From Salinivirgaceae bacterium (GTDB taxonomy: Bacteria > Bacteroidota > Bacteroidia > Bacteroidales > Salinivirgaceae): 64,000 nt of DNA. Both the position numbers and the translations under genes were made by a program. Positions 9,723 through 19,809 of the stretch are shown here, piece by piece. The DNA lies in the NCBI GenBank assembly GCA_027858775.1, contig JAQICA010000018.1, positions 1 to 64,000 on the forward strand, in the 5' to 3' direction. Within the stretch, counting starts at the first letter, position 1; the number at the start of each line of letters is the position of its first letter. Under the pieces are notes generated by a model. That model was given only the letters and a program-made list of their open reading frames with translations. It did not search any database and was not told where the DNA came from.

Positions 9723-11768
9723 ATGAGAATCAAAATAATAACGCCCATAATACTCATATGGCTACCGTTTTTAAGCTATGCTGCTACAACCGACAAAAGC
9801 GATAAAACGGCTACCGCAAAAGTATATTCGGTGGCCGACAGTTTATACACCGCAGGGAACAACTCGGTGGCGCTAGACACGCTTCTCACCGTATTGCCCA
9901 CTTTCAACAGCATTAATAACGATACATTGGAGAGTAAGATACTTGGTCTTTTTAGCCATTTGCAAAAAAACATTGGCAACGATACATTGGGACTGCGTAG
10001 TTTTCTTTCGCGCCTAAACAAAAAGCAGATGGAGCGGTATCTCATAACGGTCGATGAGCTTGGGCAATACTTTTACGCCAAACAAAATTATCCTAAAGCA
10101 CTGAGTTACTTCAAAAAAACAATACTTTTTGCTCAAAACACCAACAATAATAAGGCTGAAGCCAATGCGCTTTTCCAAATAGGGATGGTATTTAAAGAAC
10201 AGTACAACACAGCCAAAAGCAAAGAATACTTACAAAAGACGTTATCGATTTACGAAGCCGAAAAAATGACCGATGGAATTATAAAAACCTGTAATGAGCT
10301 TGGCCGGGCTGCCCTTTTGGAAAACAATACAGAACTGGCAATGAGCTATTTTAATCGTGCCATAGCTCTGGCCAAAGAAACAGGTTCGGCAAAAAGCAAA
10401 CTCATTGCCTACCACAGTCTGTCGGAGCTTATGCAAAAAAAAGGCAGCATGCAAGAGGCTAATACATACCTAAAAAAAGCCTTAAGTCTGGCAGAAAAAC
10501 ACTACAAAGCAAAATTCCCTGTGCTCTACCTCGATTTGGCAAAACTCAGCGAAAAGGAACATAAAACAGCACAAGCTATTGAATACTACAAAAACAGCAT
10601 CGCGAAAGCGGAACAGCAGGCAAACCAACAAATACTCATCGAAGCATTGGAACGCTTGGGAGCTGTTTATCAGGAGCAACAAAAATATCAACTATCGGCA
10701 TCGTGCTACAGCAGAGCCAACCACGAGGCGCAGTTACTACAAGAAAAAATGAGCTCTGAAGAAACTGCCCGGTACAAAGCCCGCTACAGTTTAATGCAAA
10801 AAGAACAGGAAATAGAACTCCTCGACCGCGACCGAAAATTGCGGAACGCTAAATTGCACAACGAACAACTCCGTTCGGCCATTTATTTATTCAGCCTGGT
10901 TTTACTTGCCCTGCTGGTTATTGTACTCTCGTACCACATTATAACTCATATAAAAAAGAATAAACTCCTCTCCTACCAAAACGTCAAAATAAACGAGCAA
11001 AACGAAGAGTTGAATCAAATAAACCAACAGCTGAGCCAATCGGAGAATAAGTTAATGCACGCTCTGGCAACAAAAAACAAGCTATTCGCCATTATCGGGC
11101 ACGACCTTAAAAGTCCTCTGCTCGACATCAAAAACCTGCTATTTGTGCTTAAAGAAAACCCACAACAGCTGAGCCCCGAACAAATAAAAAAGCACTCAAT
11201 GAAAATTGAGAACCAACTGAGCAACCTACTCGAGCTACTCAACAATTTACTTAACTGGGGAATGGCCGAACGCAACACCATAGGGTACAATCCCGAAATG
11301 GTCGACATCGCATCGGTGGTTGAAAAAACCACAACGTTATTCGATGGGCAATTGCAAACAAAAAAAATTGACATAAAAAAAATCACACCTCAAAACCAAA
11401 AGTGGTACACAGATTACAACATGGTTGAGTTTGTGCTTCGAAATTTAATTTCAAATGCCATTAAGTTCTCTCATCACGGTGGGGTCATATATTTAGCAAT
11501 TGCCGAAGACCTCAACTCCCTTATTATTTCGGTAGAAGACTTTGGCATTGGCATGAATGAGAAGCAAAAGGATAATTTGTTTATACAAACTACCGGAAAA
11601 ATACGGCGCGGAACCGATAACGAGAAAGGCACAGGACTGGGAATGGCACTTACGTACGACTTTGTTCGTCAAATGAACGGAACCATTTATATAGAAAGCG
11701 AACCCGAAAAAGGTACTAAAATTGTAGTGACACTGGAAAAGCAATCATTCAAACCACCAGTGAAGTAA
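9723..11768 (+). CDS. TPR-repeat transmembrane sensor histidine kinase
   Basis: Signal peptide, TPR-like helices (YPKALSYFKKTI, YNTAKSKEYLQKTLSIYE), TM AIYLFSLVLLALLVIVLSYHI, H-box IIGHDLKSPLLDIKN, N-box LRNLISNAIKFSHHGG, G-boxes DFGIGM and GTGLGMAL. Confidence 0.9.
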   Translation: MRIKIITPIILIWLPFLSYAATTDKSDKTATAKVYSVADSLYTAGNNSVALDTLLTVLPTFNSINNDTLESKILGLFSHLQKNIGNDTLGLRSFLSRLNKKQMERYLITVDELGQYFYAKQNYPKALSYFKKTILFAQNTNNNKAEANALFQIGMVFKEQYNTAKSKEYLQKTLSIYEAEKMTDGIIKTCNELGRAALLENNTELAMSYFNRAIALAKETGSAKSKLIAYHSLSELMQKKGSMQEANTYLKKALSLAEKHYKAKFPVLYLDLAKLSEKEHKTAQAIEYYKNSIAKAEQQANQQILIEALERLGAVYQEQQKYQLSASCYSRANHEAQLLQEKMSSEETARYKARYSLMQKEQEIELLDRDRKLRNAKLHNEQLRSAIYLFSLVLLALLVIVLSYHIITHIKKNKLLSYQNVKINEQNEELNQINQQLSQSENKLMHALATKNKLFAIIGHDLKSPLLDIKNLLFVLKENPQQLSPEQIKKHSMKIENQLSNLLELLNNLLNWGMAERNTIGYNPEMVDIASVVEKTTTLFDGQLQTKKIDIKKITPQNQKWYTDYNMVEFVLRNLISNAIKFSHHGGVIYLAIAEDLNSLIISVEDFGIGMNEKQKDNLFIQTTGKIRRGTDNEKGTGLGMALTYDFVRQMNGTIYIESEPEKGTKIVVTLEKQSFKPPVK

Positions 11769-11899
11769 TGCCGGTTTGCAACCCACATCGGTGACCTTTA
11801 CGCACGAAACCTGACAATTAAAGATGAATAGAACCACAACAAAAAATTTGACACACAAGTATAATTATTGGAGTTTTAGGCACAATTAACTAGTAATTA

Positions 11900-12499
11900 A
11901 TGAAACTATTTATCTGGATTTCCATCTTCACTTTTATTACTCAAACTACTTTTTGCCAAGTTGAGGAGTCTTTTAAAGTTCAATTTGGATTGTGGCAACC
12001 AATTGGCAAGTTGAATAATACGTTTTACAATAGCCCTAGCTTTGGATTTAATCCGACTTTGCCAATCTCTGATAATTTAGGAGTAACAGTTGGCGGGAAA
12101 GTTAATTATATAATTAACTCTGAACCATATGATTATATGAAAAACGATTCTACTTTTAAAACAAGTTCTTCACAAACGGGGAATACTATCATTGGATTTT
12201 GGCTTGTACATGAAAATAAAATATCGGAAAAATTTTATCTCGATAAAAACTTAGGAATAGGCATAAATAATCTTATTACGTCCACTAAAAAACCAAATAG
12301 AAAAAATAATTTTTATAATGTGGCCACAATAAATTTAAGTTTTGAAATTGGTTTATGGTATATATCATTTATAGGGCCATTTGGACTTTTTTTAAATTAT
12401 AACTACTCCCCATATAATTTGCTTAGTAGAGTTCATAAAGATTTTGGTAATAGTAGTATTGCTTATGGCATTCAATATAATATTAACTTTACAAAATAA
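11900..12499 (+). CDS. Hypothetical secreted protein, possible outer-membrane beta-barrel
   Basis: Signal peptide MKLFIWISIFTFITQTTFCQ; alternating aromatic/hydrophobic strands; AT-rich; family not recognised. Confidence 0.6.
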   Translation: MKLFIWISIFTFITQTTFCQVEESFKVQFGLWQPIGKLNNTFYNSPSFGFNPTLPISDNLGVTVGGKVNYIINSEPYDYMKNDSTFKTSSSQTGNTIIGFWLVHENKISEKFYLDKNLGIGINNLITSTKKPNRKNNFYNVATINLSFEIGLWYISFIGPFGLFLNYNYSPYNLLSRVHKDFGNSSIAYGIQYNINFTK

Positions 12500-12689
12500 C
12501 ACATTATAAATTATTGCCATATGTCAATAATAAGAAGGGTTGTAGCCCGTATCATCATTAGTGAGTTTGTGAGTTTTGAAGCTCACATTTGGCAACTATT
12601 CATATGCAAATGTTATAAAAAGCATCTGTCTTCTATTTACCTTACAATGGCGAGCTCCATCTACCCATTAAAAAAAAATACATTTATAG

Positions 12690-13370
12690 ATGAAAACAAC
12701 AATTTTAATTGCCGATGATCACGCCTTAATTCGCGAAGGAATAAAAGCAGTGCTTAATAAAAGCGACCAGTTCAATGTGGTGGGCGAAGCGACCAATGGC
12801 AAAGAAACCATCGAATTACTAAAATCTACTCCTACAGATATTATTTTACTCGATATTGATATGCCCCAAAAAAATGGAGTTGAAGTGGGCAAATGGATTC
12901 GCTCCATGCAGCTAAATATAAAAATTATATACATTACGAGTCATGCCGATTTTTTCTCGTTTTACCAAGCCTGGAAACTAAACCCGCAGGGTTTTTTAGT
13001 AAAAGAGAATGCGCTGGAAGACATATTGAACTGCCTGAATATTGTCGTAAACGACCAAACATACTACTCTTCGGAAACAAAAGCGTACCTCGACAAAAAC
13101 GGCGAACAAATTAAAACCTACGAAACCATCACCACGAAACTCGACGATTTGTCGCTCAAAGAAAAACAAGTGCTCAACTACATTGCGCATAACCTAACCA
13201 CCAACGAAATTGCCGACAAAGTATTCAATAGTGCAAAAACCATAGAAAATCACCGGTATAACATTTGCAAAAAGCTCAACATTAGCGGATCAAACAACTT
13301 AATGCGCTTTGCCATTCAGCACTTCGACATTATAATAAATCTTACGAAAAAGGCGGTTGAGCAAAAATAA
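12690..13370 (+). CDS. NarL/LuxR-type response regulator
   Basis: REC domain ILIADDHALIREGIKAVL...DIILLDIDMPQKNG; C-terminal LuxR HTH LSLKEKQVLNYIAHNLTTNEIADKVFNSAKTIENHRYNICKKL. Confidence 0.92.
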   Translation: MKTTILIADDHALIREGIKAVLNKSDQFNVVGEATNGKETIELLKSTPTDIILLDIDMPQKNGVEVGKWIRSMQLNIKIIYITSHADFFSFYQAWKLNPQGFLVKENALEDILNCLNIVVNDQTYYSSETKAYLDKNGEQIKTYETITTKLDDLSLKEKQVLNYIAHNLTTNEIADKVFNSAKTIENHRYNICKKLNISGSNNLMRFAIQHFDIIINLTKKAVEQK

Positions 13371-13399
13371 AGAGTCGTTTTCAGAATCGCCACTAATCA

Positions 13400-14584
13400 T
13401 TAATGGCGTTCATTAATTTTCCGCAGAAAAAACGATTCCGAAAACATGAGATGAAGTCCCCAACAATAGCTGAAATCGCCTTCGGTTAAATCATAAAAAG
13501 TATCGACTTCCACAGCAAATGTCACCCCGTATTTTACGGGAATATCGACCACCAGACGCCCCTCTAAAAGTTGGCGACGATGGTGAATTTCTCCGTTGGC
13601 AGGCAACACATACGATTGGTAGAGCACTCGACCCTTAGGCGACAAGTACCGGTCTCCTTGCCAATAGCCCACACTAACCACACTCCGATCGAATGCAGCC
13701 GACAACCGCGCCAAACCACCGTAGCCAGCAGTAAAAAGCTGTCTTCGATTTGCTGTAGCCTCTCTGTAGCCCAAATAATACCCTTCGGCACCAAAAGTCC
13801 AGCGCTTGGCGCGATAACGGAAATTCAGTCCCGCAGCTCCATTCATCAATGTTTGAATTTCCTTGTTGGCGCTATCAATTTCGCCACCTTCGTGGTAATA
13901 CATAAACTGCACAGGTACAGACAACTGAAAGTTTTCGCGATCAATAAGTTCCACATCTACCAACGAACCATTAGTAAAAACCTCCTGCAGGGAATCGCCC
14001 GGAAAAATAAAATTTTCCCAATTAATCCAGGTCTGGGCAGTTAGCCATTTATTTGCATACCGAACCTGTAACCCGCCAGGTGGTTTTTCGGTAAAATAAT
14101 TTTCGGGTTCGTAAAGCATCTCCAATAAGCCCATGTTCCGGTTATTATTAAAATTCCCGAAAATAATCTCCATGTTATGAAATGGATTATACTGAATGGT
14201 ATAGTAGGGCATCGATTTGTGTTTATCGATGGGCTCGCTGCCGTGGTATTTCAAAAAGTGACCCCCAACCTGTAACCGCAAATTATTAGCCGGATAATAC
14301 TCCATCAAAAAGCGTCCCCATAAACCAATGAGCGTATAACCGTCTACAACCGGCGACTTATATTCATTGTTTCGGAAAAAATTCGCATTCTCGAACCGGA
14401 CAGATAAGTTTCGCGCTTTAAGCGAATCAAACGGAGCACGCGTATTCATGTACCGGTACGCTTCGTTCTGAGACCGTGCCTCATCGGCGTTAAGCATAAG
14501 AAATAGAATTAATCCTAAAAACACACCGAAATAATAAACGTATACTTTTCTGGTTTTTGCCATTTTATCGCCTGTAAAATTCAC
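13400..14584 (-). CDS. Predicted outer-membrane beta-barrel/porin-like protein
   Basis: N-terminal signal anchor; repeated amphipathic beta strands (NLRLQVGGHFLKYHG, RWTFGAEGYYLGYREA); no specific family recognised. Start could be the internal M at MAKTRK. Confidence 0.6.
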   Translation of the reverse strand: MNFTGDKMAKTRKVYVYYFGVFLGLILFLMLNADEARSQNEAYRYMNTRAPFDSLKARNLSVRFENANFFRNNEYKSPVVDGYTLIGLWGRFLMEYYPANNLRLQVGGHFLKYHGSEPIDKHKSMPYYTIQYNPFHNMEIIFGNFNNNRNMGLLEMLYEPENYFTEKPPGGLQVRYANKWLTAQTWINWENFIFPGDSLQEVFTNGSLVDVELIDRENFQLSVPVQFMYYHEGGEIDSANKEIQTLMNGAAGLNFRYRAKRWTFGAEGYYLGYREATANRRQLFTAGYGGLARLSAAFDRSVVSVGYWQGDRYLSPKGRVLYQSYVLPANGEIHHRRQLLEGRLVVDIPVKYGVTFAVEVDTFYDLTEGDFSYCWGLHLMFSESFFLRKINERH

Positions 14585-14967
14585 AATTAAAATGTTCCTG
14601 TATTAAAACCTCAATTCTGAAAGCACATTCTTTTTTCAGCTTCCGGAATTTGGGTAAAACACCATTTTTTTTGTAAAAGTACGCTTTCGCAGATAAAACC
14701 TAAATTCCGCAAGCATTTATTTTTTTTGCTCAAGACATAAGTTAACCCCAACTAAGGAAATCGCCGGTTTGAGTAAAGCAATAAGCTCAAAACAGGATCA
14801 TTTGCTTAGTTGAATCCGTAAGCATACCGTATTTTTTTATTTTTATACTTGCAAATTTTGAATAAAAGCTGGAAGAAAAGCTGCAAAATGCAAAAAAACA
14901 ATTATTGGTATACATATTAACACACAATGGACGCCCCGCATAAAAACCAACCTGTTGCATTTTTTCC

Positions 14968-14975
14968 TACATTTG
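14968..14975 (+). promoter_or_regulatory. Bacteroidota -7 promoter box (TACATTTG) before sulfotransferase-like gene
   Basis: Matches TAnnTTTG, 22 nt upstream of ATG 14998. Confidence 0.4.
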
Positions 14976-14997
14976 CACACGCAAAACTCATAAAACT

Positions 14998-15822
14998 ATG
15001 GATATTTTTTTTCACGTCGGCCTTGGTAAAACGGGCTCTACCTATCTTCAGCACAAGTTTTTTCCTTTCCTAAAAGGAATACATTATATACATCATACAA
15101 AATACAAAAAAGCACTCGACATTATTGGTGCAAAAAATCACGAACGGTATTTTGTATCACGAGAATTCGACCGCCAGTTTTTAGACGAAATACAAAAATT
15201 TGCCGCCCGGTACCCCGATACACATCCCATTATGGTGCTCCGGCGGCAAGACAAGTGGATTGCATCGCAATATCGCCGACTCACAAAAAATGGCCGCGGC
15301 ATTTATTTCAATGAATTTGTAAACTTAGAAAACAATAACGGACGATGGGACATTAGCGAAATGGAGTTTTATCCGAAAATTAAACAACTGGAAAAGTATT
15401 TTACAAAAAAACCGTTGGTATTGCTCTACGACGAGCTTAGGACAAATCCCACACAATTTTTCGATAAAATAGCCCACTACACCCAAACCACATATAATGC
15501 AGATCAAATATCATTACGTCCGAAACATAAAAGTTACAGCGAAAAACAACTACTTGCGGTGCGCTACTACACACGAAAATGGCTTCGGCACATCGACGAG
15601 CAAAAACTCGACAGCACCCAAAGCGGACGCAGAACACGAAAAATTGCTACACACCTGATAATGTACATACACAAGTTATTGCCGGCTAAAAAATATGCGG
15701 CCAAACCACTCATAAAACCCACAGAACTCGAGGCCATACAAAAACACTTTGAAGCCGATTGGGAAAAATGCGTAAAGTACATTGAAGAGAATGCTCCAAA
15801 TGCAGGTAACGAAAAATCATAA
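14998..15822 (+). CDS. Sulfotransferase-like P-loop protein
   Basis: N-terminal FFHVGLGKTGSTYLQHKFFP resembles the 5'-PSB loop of sulfotransferases; VLRRQDKWIASQYR resembles the 3'-PB region; paralog at 15998..16849. Confidence 0.72.
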   Translation: MDIFFHVGLGKTGSTYLQHKFFPFLKGIHYIHHTKYKKALDIIGAKNHERYFVSREFDRQFLDEIQKFAARYPDTHPIMVLRRQDKWIASQYRRLTKNGRGIYFNEFVNLENNNGRWDISEMEFYPKIKQLEKYFTKKPLVLLYDELRTNPTQFFDKIAHYTQTTYNADQISLRPKHKSYSEKQLLAVRYYTRKWLRHIDEQKLDSTQSGRRTRKIATHLIMYIHKLLPAKKYAAKPLIKPTELEAIQKHFEADWEKCVKYIEENAPNAGNEKS

Positions 15823-15997
15823 ATCGGGATAGAACAAATCTGGTCTATTGGAATCTATTATCTGGAATAACGAAGAGGCTAAGTACCTTATATTCTTTGA
15901 CTTACCAAAAAAAAATCATTAGTTACGTCGCACAATCATTTCTCAACGCCGATAAAAGTAAGAAGATCAAAGCACCGGTTTGTGGGAGCCCGAAGCG

Positions 15998-16849
15998 CTA
16001 CCGTTTTAGGTACACTTCACGGGTTTCGGCAGCATAATCGATGCACCGGTTCCAATCAGCGGCATATCGCTCATTGATTCGGGCAGTAGAGGCCTTGGGC
16101 AACACTTTCTTTGCCTTATCTTTCGATGGCTCAAATACACCGGCTACAAATGCCGTGAGATGCAAAATACCTCCACTAAACTTTTTGTAAAGCACTTTTA
16201 AAAATGAGCTTTTAATGGTGGAATGATCGTATTTATACCAGCGGTTCAACTTGCGAACATAATACAAACTATGCTGGCTATACGACTTTTTTACCGTCGT
16301 TATTCTGATGTCATTTTCATCGTAGGAAGCACCCACGTACTTAGCAATAGCTGCAATAGCCTTCATGGGTTCATACTGAAATTCCTCCTGAAACATCACC
16401 AATGGCCTTTCTCCGTAATGCTTTTCCAGCAACTCAATTTTCTCGTAAAACCGCAAACTTTTCTCTTTGAGTTCTCCATTATCATTATCCATATCGAAAT
16501 AATCTTCAAAAGAGAGCATCCCATGCTTACGCAAATAGTATTTGTATTTGGAACCTACCCATGCGCCATGTTTACGAAAAACAATAATTGGTTTTGCCCC
16601 TTGATAATCGCGAGCCACACTGGCCATTTTTTGAAACCCGCTGTCACCATTCAAATCCAATTCGGTATATATCAACACCGCTGGCATGTCAGTTGAGGCC
16701 ACAATGCCCTTATGCTGCAAAAAATCGTGTTTTTTTACAAATTGGATACCTTTAAAAAATGGAAAAACGTTGCGCTGCAAAAACGTAGAAGCTGTCTTGG
16801 GTAGCCCCACATGAAAATATACAGTTGGAAGATTATCAGTTTTTGGCAT
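15998..16849 (-). CDS. Sulfotransferase-like P-loop protein (paralog of 14998..15822)
   Basis: YFHVGLPKTASTFLQRNVFPFFKGIQFV; VFRKHGAWVGSKYKYYLRKHG; conserved C-terminal YAADWNRCIDYAAE. Confidence 0.72.
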   Translation of the reverse strand: MPKTDNLPTVYFHVGLPKTASTFLQRNVFPFFKGIQFVKKHDFLQHKGIVASTDMPAVLIYTELDLNGDSGFQKMASVARDYQGAKPIIVFRKHGAWVGSKYKYYLRKHGMLSFEDYFDMDNDNGELKEKSLRFYEKIELLEKHYGERPLVMFQEEFQYEPMKAIAAIAKYVGASYDENDIRITTVKKSYSQHSLYYVRKLNRWYKYDHSTIKSSFLKVLYKKFSGGILHLTAFVAGVFEPSKDKAKKVLPKASTARINERYAADWNRCIDYAAETREVYLKR

Positions 16850-17238
16850 AGGTCGTAATAATAAATAATGATGGGCGCAAAAATAATATTAAAAAAAACG
16901 ATTTACTACAGAATAAGCTACAAATTATCGAAAATTGAATAGTCAATTGTGGTAAAATTGCGCTACCACCCTCCTTTTACTGTTGCAAAACATATTAGCC
17001 AGGCACAGTAAAAGTAAAAACAGGCACTTCATGTTCTTTAAATGAGATACGTTTATCGTTTTTAGGAAACTTATTTCGGCACAATTCGTGCTCAGAGGCA
17101 TTTCAGCAAGCATGCAGAAAAACAGGCATAAGCGAACACAATTGCAGGTATTTTGCTAATTTTGCCACAAAATATTGCTGCACGCAAATCAACACACTTT
17201 ATTAGCACTATTTGATAAAGCAATATCGACATAGATTA

Positions 17239-17246
17239 TACCTTTG
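17239..17246 (+). promoter_or_regulatory. Bacteroidota -7 promoter box (TACCTTTG) before ABC transporter
   Basis: Matches TAnnTTTG; TTTG about 24 nt upstream; 33 nt before ATG 17280. A second TAATTTTG lies at 17157..17164. Confidence 0.45.
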
Positions 17247-17279
17247 CAAAACCAACCATTAGAATAAAATGAAATCTGC

Positions 17280-19100
17280 ATGAAATATTTTGGAGAATTC
17301 TTAAGATACTCAATACCATACACATGGCGTTTAGCCACAAGTGTTGTTTTTAATCTATTAGGAACGCTTTTTAACCTGATGTTGTTCGGTATGGCCATCC
17401 CATTTTTGGGTATACTATTCGACAATCAGAATATGGTATATGAAAAAGTGCCATTTGAATTTTCAAAAGATGCCATTACCAACAACTTCAACTACTTTTT
17501 AAGTCAGATAATAGCTTCAGAAGGCCCGCAAAAGGCGCATTTGGTAGTGAGTCTTATTGTAGTAATATCTGTCCTGTTTAAAAGTACATTTATTTATTTG
17601 GGCAACTACACATTCATTCCACTCCGAACCGGTGTTATTAAAGACATTCGGAACGCGCTCTACCATAAAATCATTTTCCTGCCCATGCGTTTCTTTTCCG
17701 ATGAGCGTAAAGGTGACCTTATTTCGCGCATGATTGGTGACGTAAAAGAGCTGGAGGATTCGGTGGTCAACTCGTTACAAAAAGCCCTGAAATCGCCCAT
17801 CGAGCTCATTGTTTACATCACAACGCTCTTCCTTATGAGTGCGCACCTGACATTTTTTGTACTCGTACTTCTGCCATTTAGCGCAATACTGATTAATCGT
17901 GTGGCTAAAAGCTTGCGACGCAAAGCGGTTAAAGGACAGCAACGTCTGGGCGATTTGCTAATCAATATTGAAGAAACACTGTTTGGCATTCGCATTATCA
18001 AAGCATTTACAGCTGAATCGAAAGCCAAGGCACGTTTCGAGAAAGAAAACAATAACTACACCTTTATTATGAACAAGGTACAATGGAAAAAAGCGTTGGC
18101 ACATCCAATTAGTGAGCTGATGGGAACCATTGTAATTGTACTGATTATGTGGTATGGTGGCGGCATGGTGCTCAATAACTCGAGCACCTTATCGCCGCAA
18201 GAGTTTATTACATTCATTATTATTTTCTTTCAGATTTTAACTCCTGCAAAATCGCTTTCAAACCTCTATTTCGACATAAACAAGGGGATGGCAGCTTTTG
18301 AACGTGTGCGCGAAGTACTTATAGCCGACGAATCCATCAGAGATGTTCCCAATGCCAAAATAGTTGAGAAATTCGAGCAAGGCATTGAATACGATAATGT
18401 TACATTCAGTTACGACGATAAAGCGGAGGTTTTAAAAGACATTAATCTAACCATCAAAAAAGGCCAGTCGGTGGCGCTAGTCGGGCAAAGCGGAGCTGGC
18501 AAATCAACGCTGGTCGACTTGCTTCCTCGTTTTTTCGATATCACAAAAGGAGCAATCCGTGTCGATGGAATTCCTATAAAAGAGCTTCAAATAAAATCGT
18601 TACGTAACCTGATTGGCGTAGTAAACCAGGAGCAAATTTTGTTTAACGATACCATCTTTAACAACATTGCTTTTGGTGTAGATGAAGCCACAGAAGAAGA
18701 GGTAATTGATGCAGCAAAAGTGGCCAATGCCCATGAGTTTATTGTCAATACAGAGAAAGGCTACCAAACGGTAATCGGCGATCGCGGAAGCAAGCTTTCC
18801 GGCGGGCAGCGCCAGCGCCTTACCATAGCCCGTGCAATTTTGGTCAATCCGCCCATTCTTATTCTCGACGAGGCCACCTCTGCACTTGATGCAGAATCGG
18901 AAAAAATGGTGCAAAATGCACTTGACCATCTCATGAAGAACCGTACGTCAATTATTATTGCTCACCGCCTGTCGACCGTAAAAAACGCCGACATTGTGTG
19001 TGTAATGAAGGGTGGAGAAATAATTGAAAGCGGCAAGCACGATGAGCTGCTGCAAAAAGGCGGTGCCTTTAAAAAACTGTACGAACAGCAGATTGGTTAA
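17280..19100 (+). CDS. ABC transporter, fused permease-ATPase (MsbA-like exporter)
   Basis: Six-TM N-terminal domain; Walker A GQSGAGKST; signature LSGGQRQRLTIARAIL; Walker B PILILDEATSALD; H-loop IIIAHRLSTV. Confidence 0.93.
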   Translation: MKYFGEFLRYSIPYTWRLATSVVFNLLGTLFNLMLFGMAIPFLGILFDNQNMVYEKVPFEFSKDAITNNFNYFLSQIIASEGPQKAHLVVSLIVVISVLFKSTFIYLGNYTFIPLRTGVIKDIRNALYHKIIFLPMRFFSDERKGDLISRMIGDVKELEDSVVNSLQKALKSPIELIVYITTLFLMSAHLTFFVLVLLPFSAILINRVAKSLRRKAVKGQQRLGDLLINIEETLFGIRIIKAFTAESKAKARFEKENNNYTFIMNKVQWKKALAHPISELMGTIVIVLIMWYGGGMVLNNSSTLSPQEFITFIIIFFQILTPAKSLSNLYFDINKGMAAFERVREVLIADESIRDVPNAKIVEKFEQGIEYDNVTFSYDDKAEVLKDINLTIKKGQSVALVGQSGAGKSTLVDLLPRFFDITKGAIRVDGIPIKELQIKSLRNLIGVVNQEQILFNDTIFNNIAFGVDEATEEEVIDAAKVANAHEFIVNTEKGYQTVIGDRGSKLSGGQRQRLTIARAILVNPPILILDEATSALDAESEKMVQNALDHLMKNRTSIIIAHRLSTVKNADIVCVMKGGEIIESGKHDELLQKGGAFKKLYEQQIG

Positions 19101-19177
19101 TACTTCGCCTTGCAGCCTGACAGACGTAAAGAAAATTAAGAAATAGTATAACAGCAACTGCAAATAACTATAATACA

Positions 19178-19234
19178 AAATCCCGGAATTGTTTTAAGGC
19201 TTGCAAACCAAAACACTTCCGGGATTTATTTTTT
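19178..19234 (+). terminator. Intrinsic terminator after ABC transporter gene
   Basis: aaatcccggaa ... ttccgggattt stem followed by T-rich atttatttttt. Confidence 0.75.
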
Positions 19235-19251
19235 AGAAAAGGAGTCTTTTT

Positions 19252-19668
19252 CTACTCTCCAATAATTTTTACCAGCACGCGTTTTTTGCGTTTCCCGTCA
19301 AACTCGCCGTAAAAAATGGCTTCCCACGGACCTAAATCAAGCTCTCCACCGGTTATTGCCACAACCACTTCGCGTCCCATCACGGTACGTTTCAAGTGCG
19401 CATCAGCATTGTCTTCGTAGCCATTATGGTCGTACTGATCGTACGGTTTTTCGGGCGCCAACTTTTCGAGCCAGCTCTCATAATCGTCGTGCAGTCCGGG
19501 TTCATTATCATTAATAAAAACACTTGCTGTGATGTGCATGGCATTAACCAGTACAAATCCTTCTTTTACGCCACTTTCGCGCACACATTCGTGTATGTCG
19601 GGAGTTATATGTATCATTTCCCGGCGTTTTGAAGTATTAAACCAAAGTTCTTTGCGGTACGATTTCAT
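19252..19668 (-). CDS. YjbQ/UPF0047 family protein
   Basis: [36 protein letters not shown] ... [49 protein letters not shown], typical of the family. Confidence 0.92.
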   Translation of the reverse strand: MKSYRKELWFNTSKRREMIHITPDIHECVRESGVKEGFVLVNAMHITASVFINDNEPGLHDDYESWLEKLAPEKPYDQYDHNGYEDNADAHLKRTVMGREVVVAITGGELDLGPWEAIFYGEFDGKRKKRVLVKIIGE

Positions 19669-19809
19669 CTGTATATCTTTTATGGGTTCGAACCTATAAA
19701 GTTAAAACAAAGCCGCCAACTGTCAAATTGATTCTGTAAAGACTTCGATTCCTTTTTTGCCTCATAACAATTAAATCAAAAACAAGCCGCTTGTGATTGT
19801 CATTCTTTT

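Noticed and set aside
12521-12718. 65-aa ORF between the orphan gene and the response regulator
   Set aside because: No motif, overlaps the response regulator start, composition typical of noncoding DNA.
13388-13408. Near-palindrome cgccactaatcattaatggcg between convergent genes
   Set aside because: Could be a small bidirectional terminator, but it overlaps the stop codon of the minus-strand gene and lacks a T tract; too weak to call.
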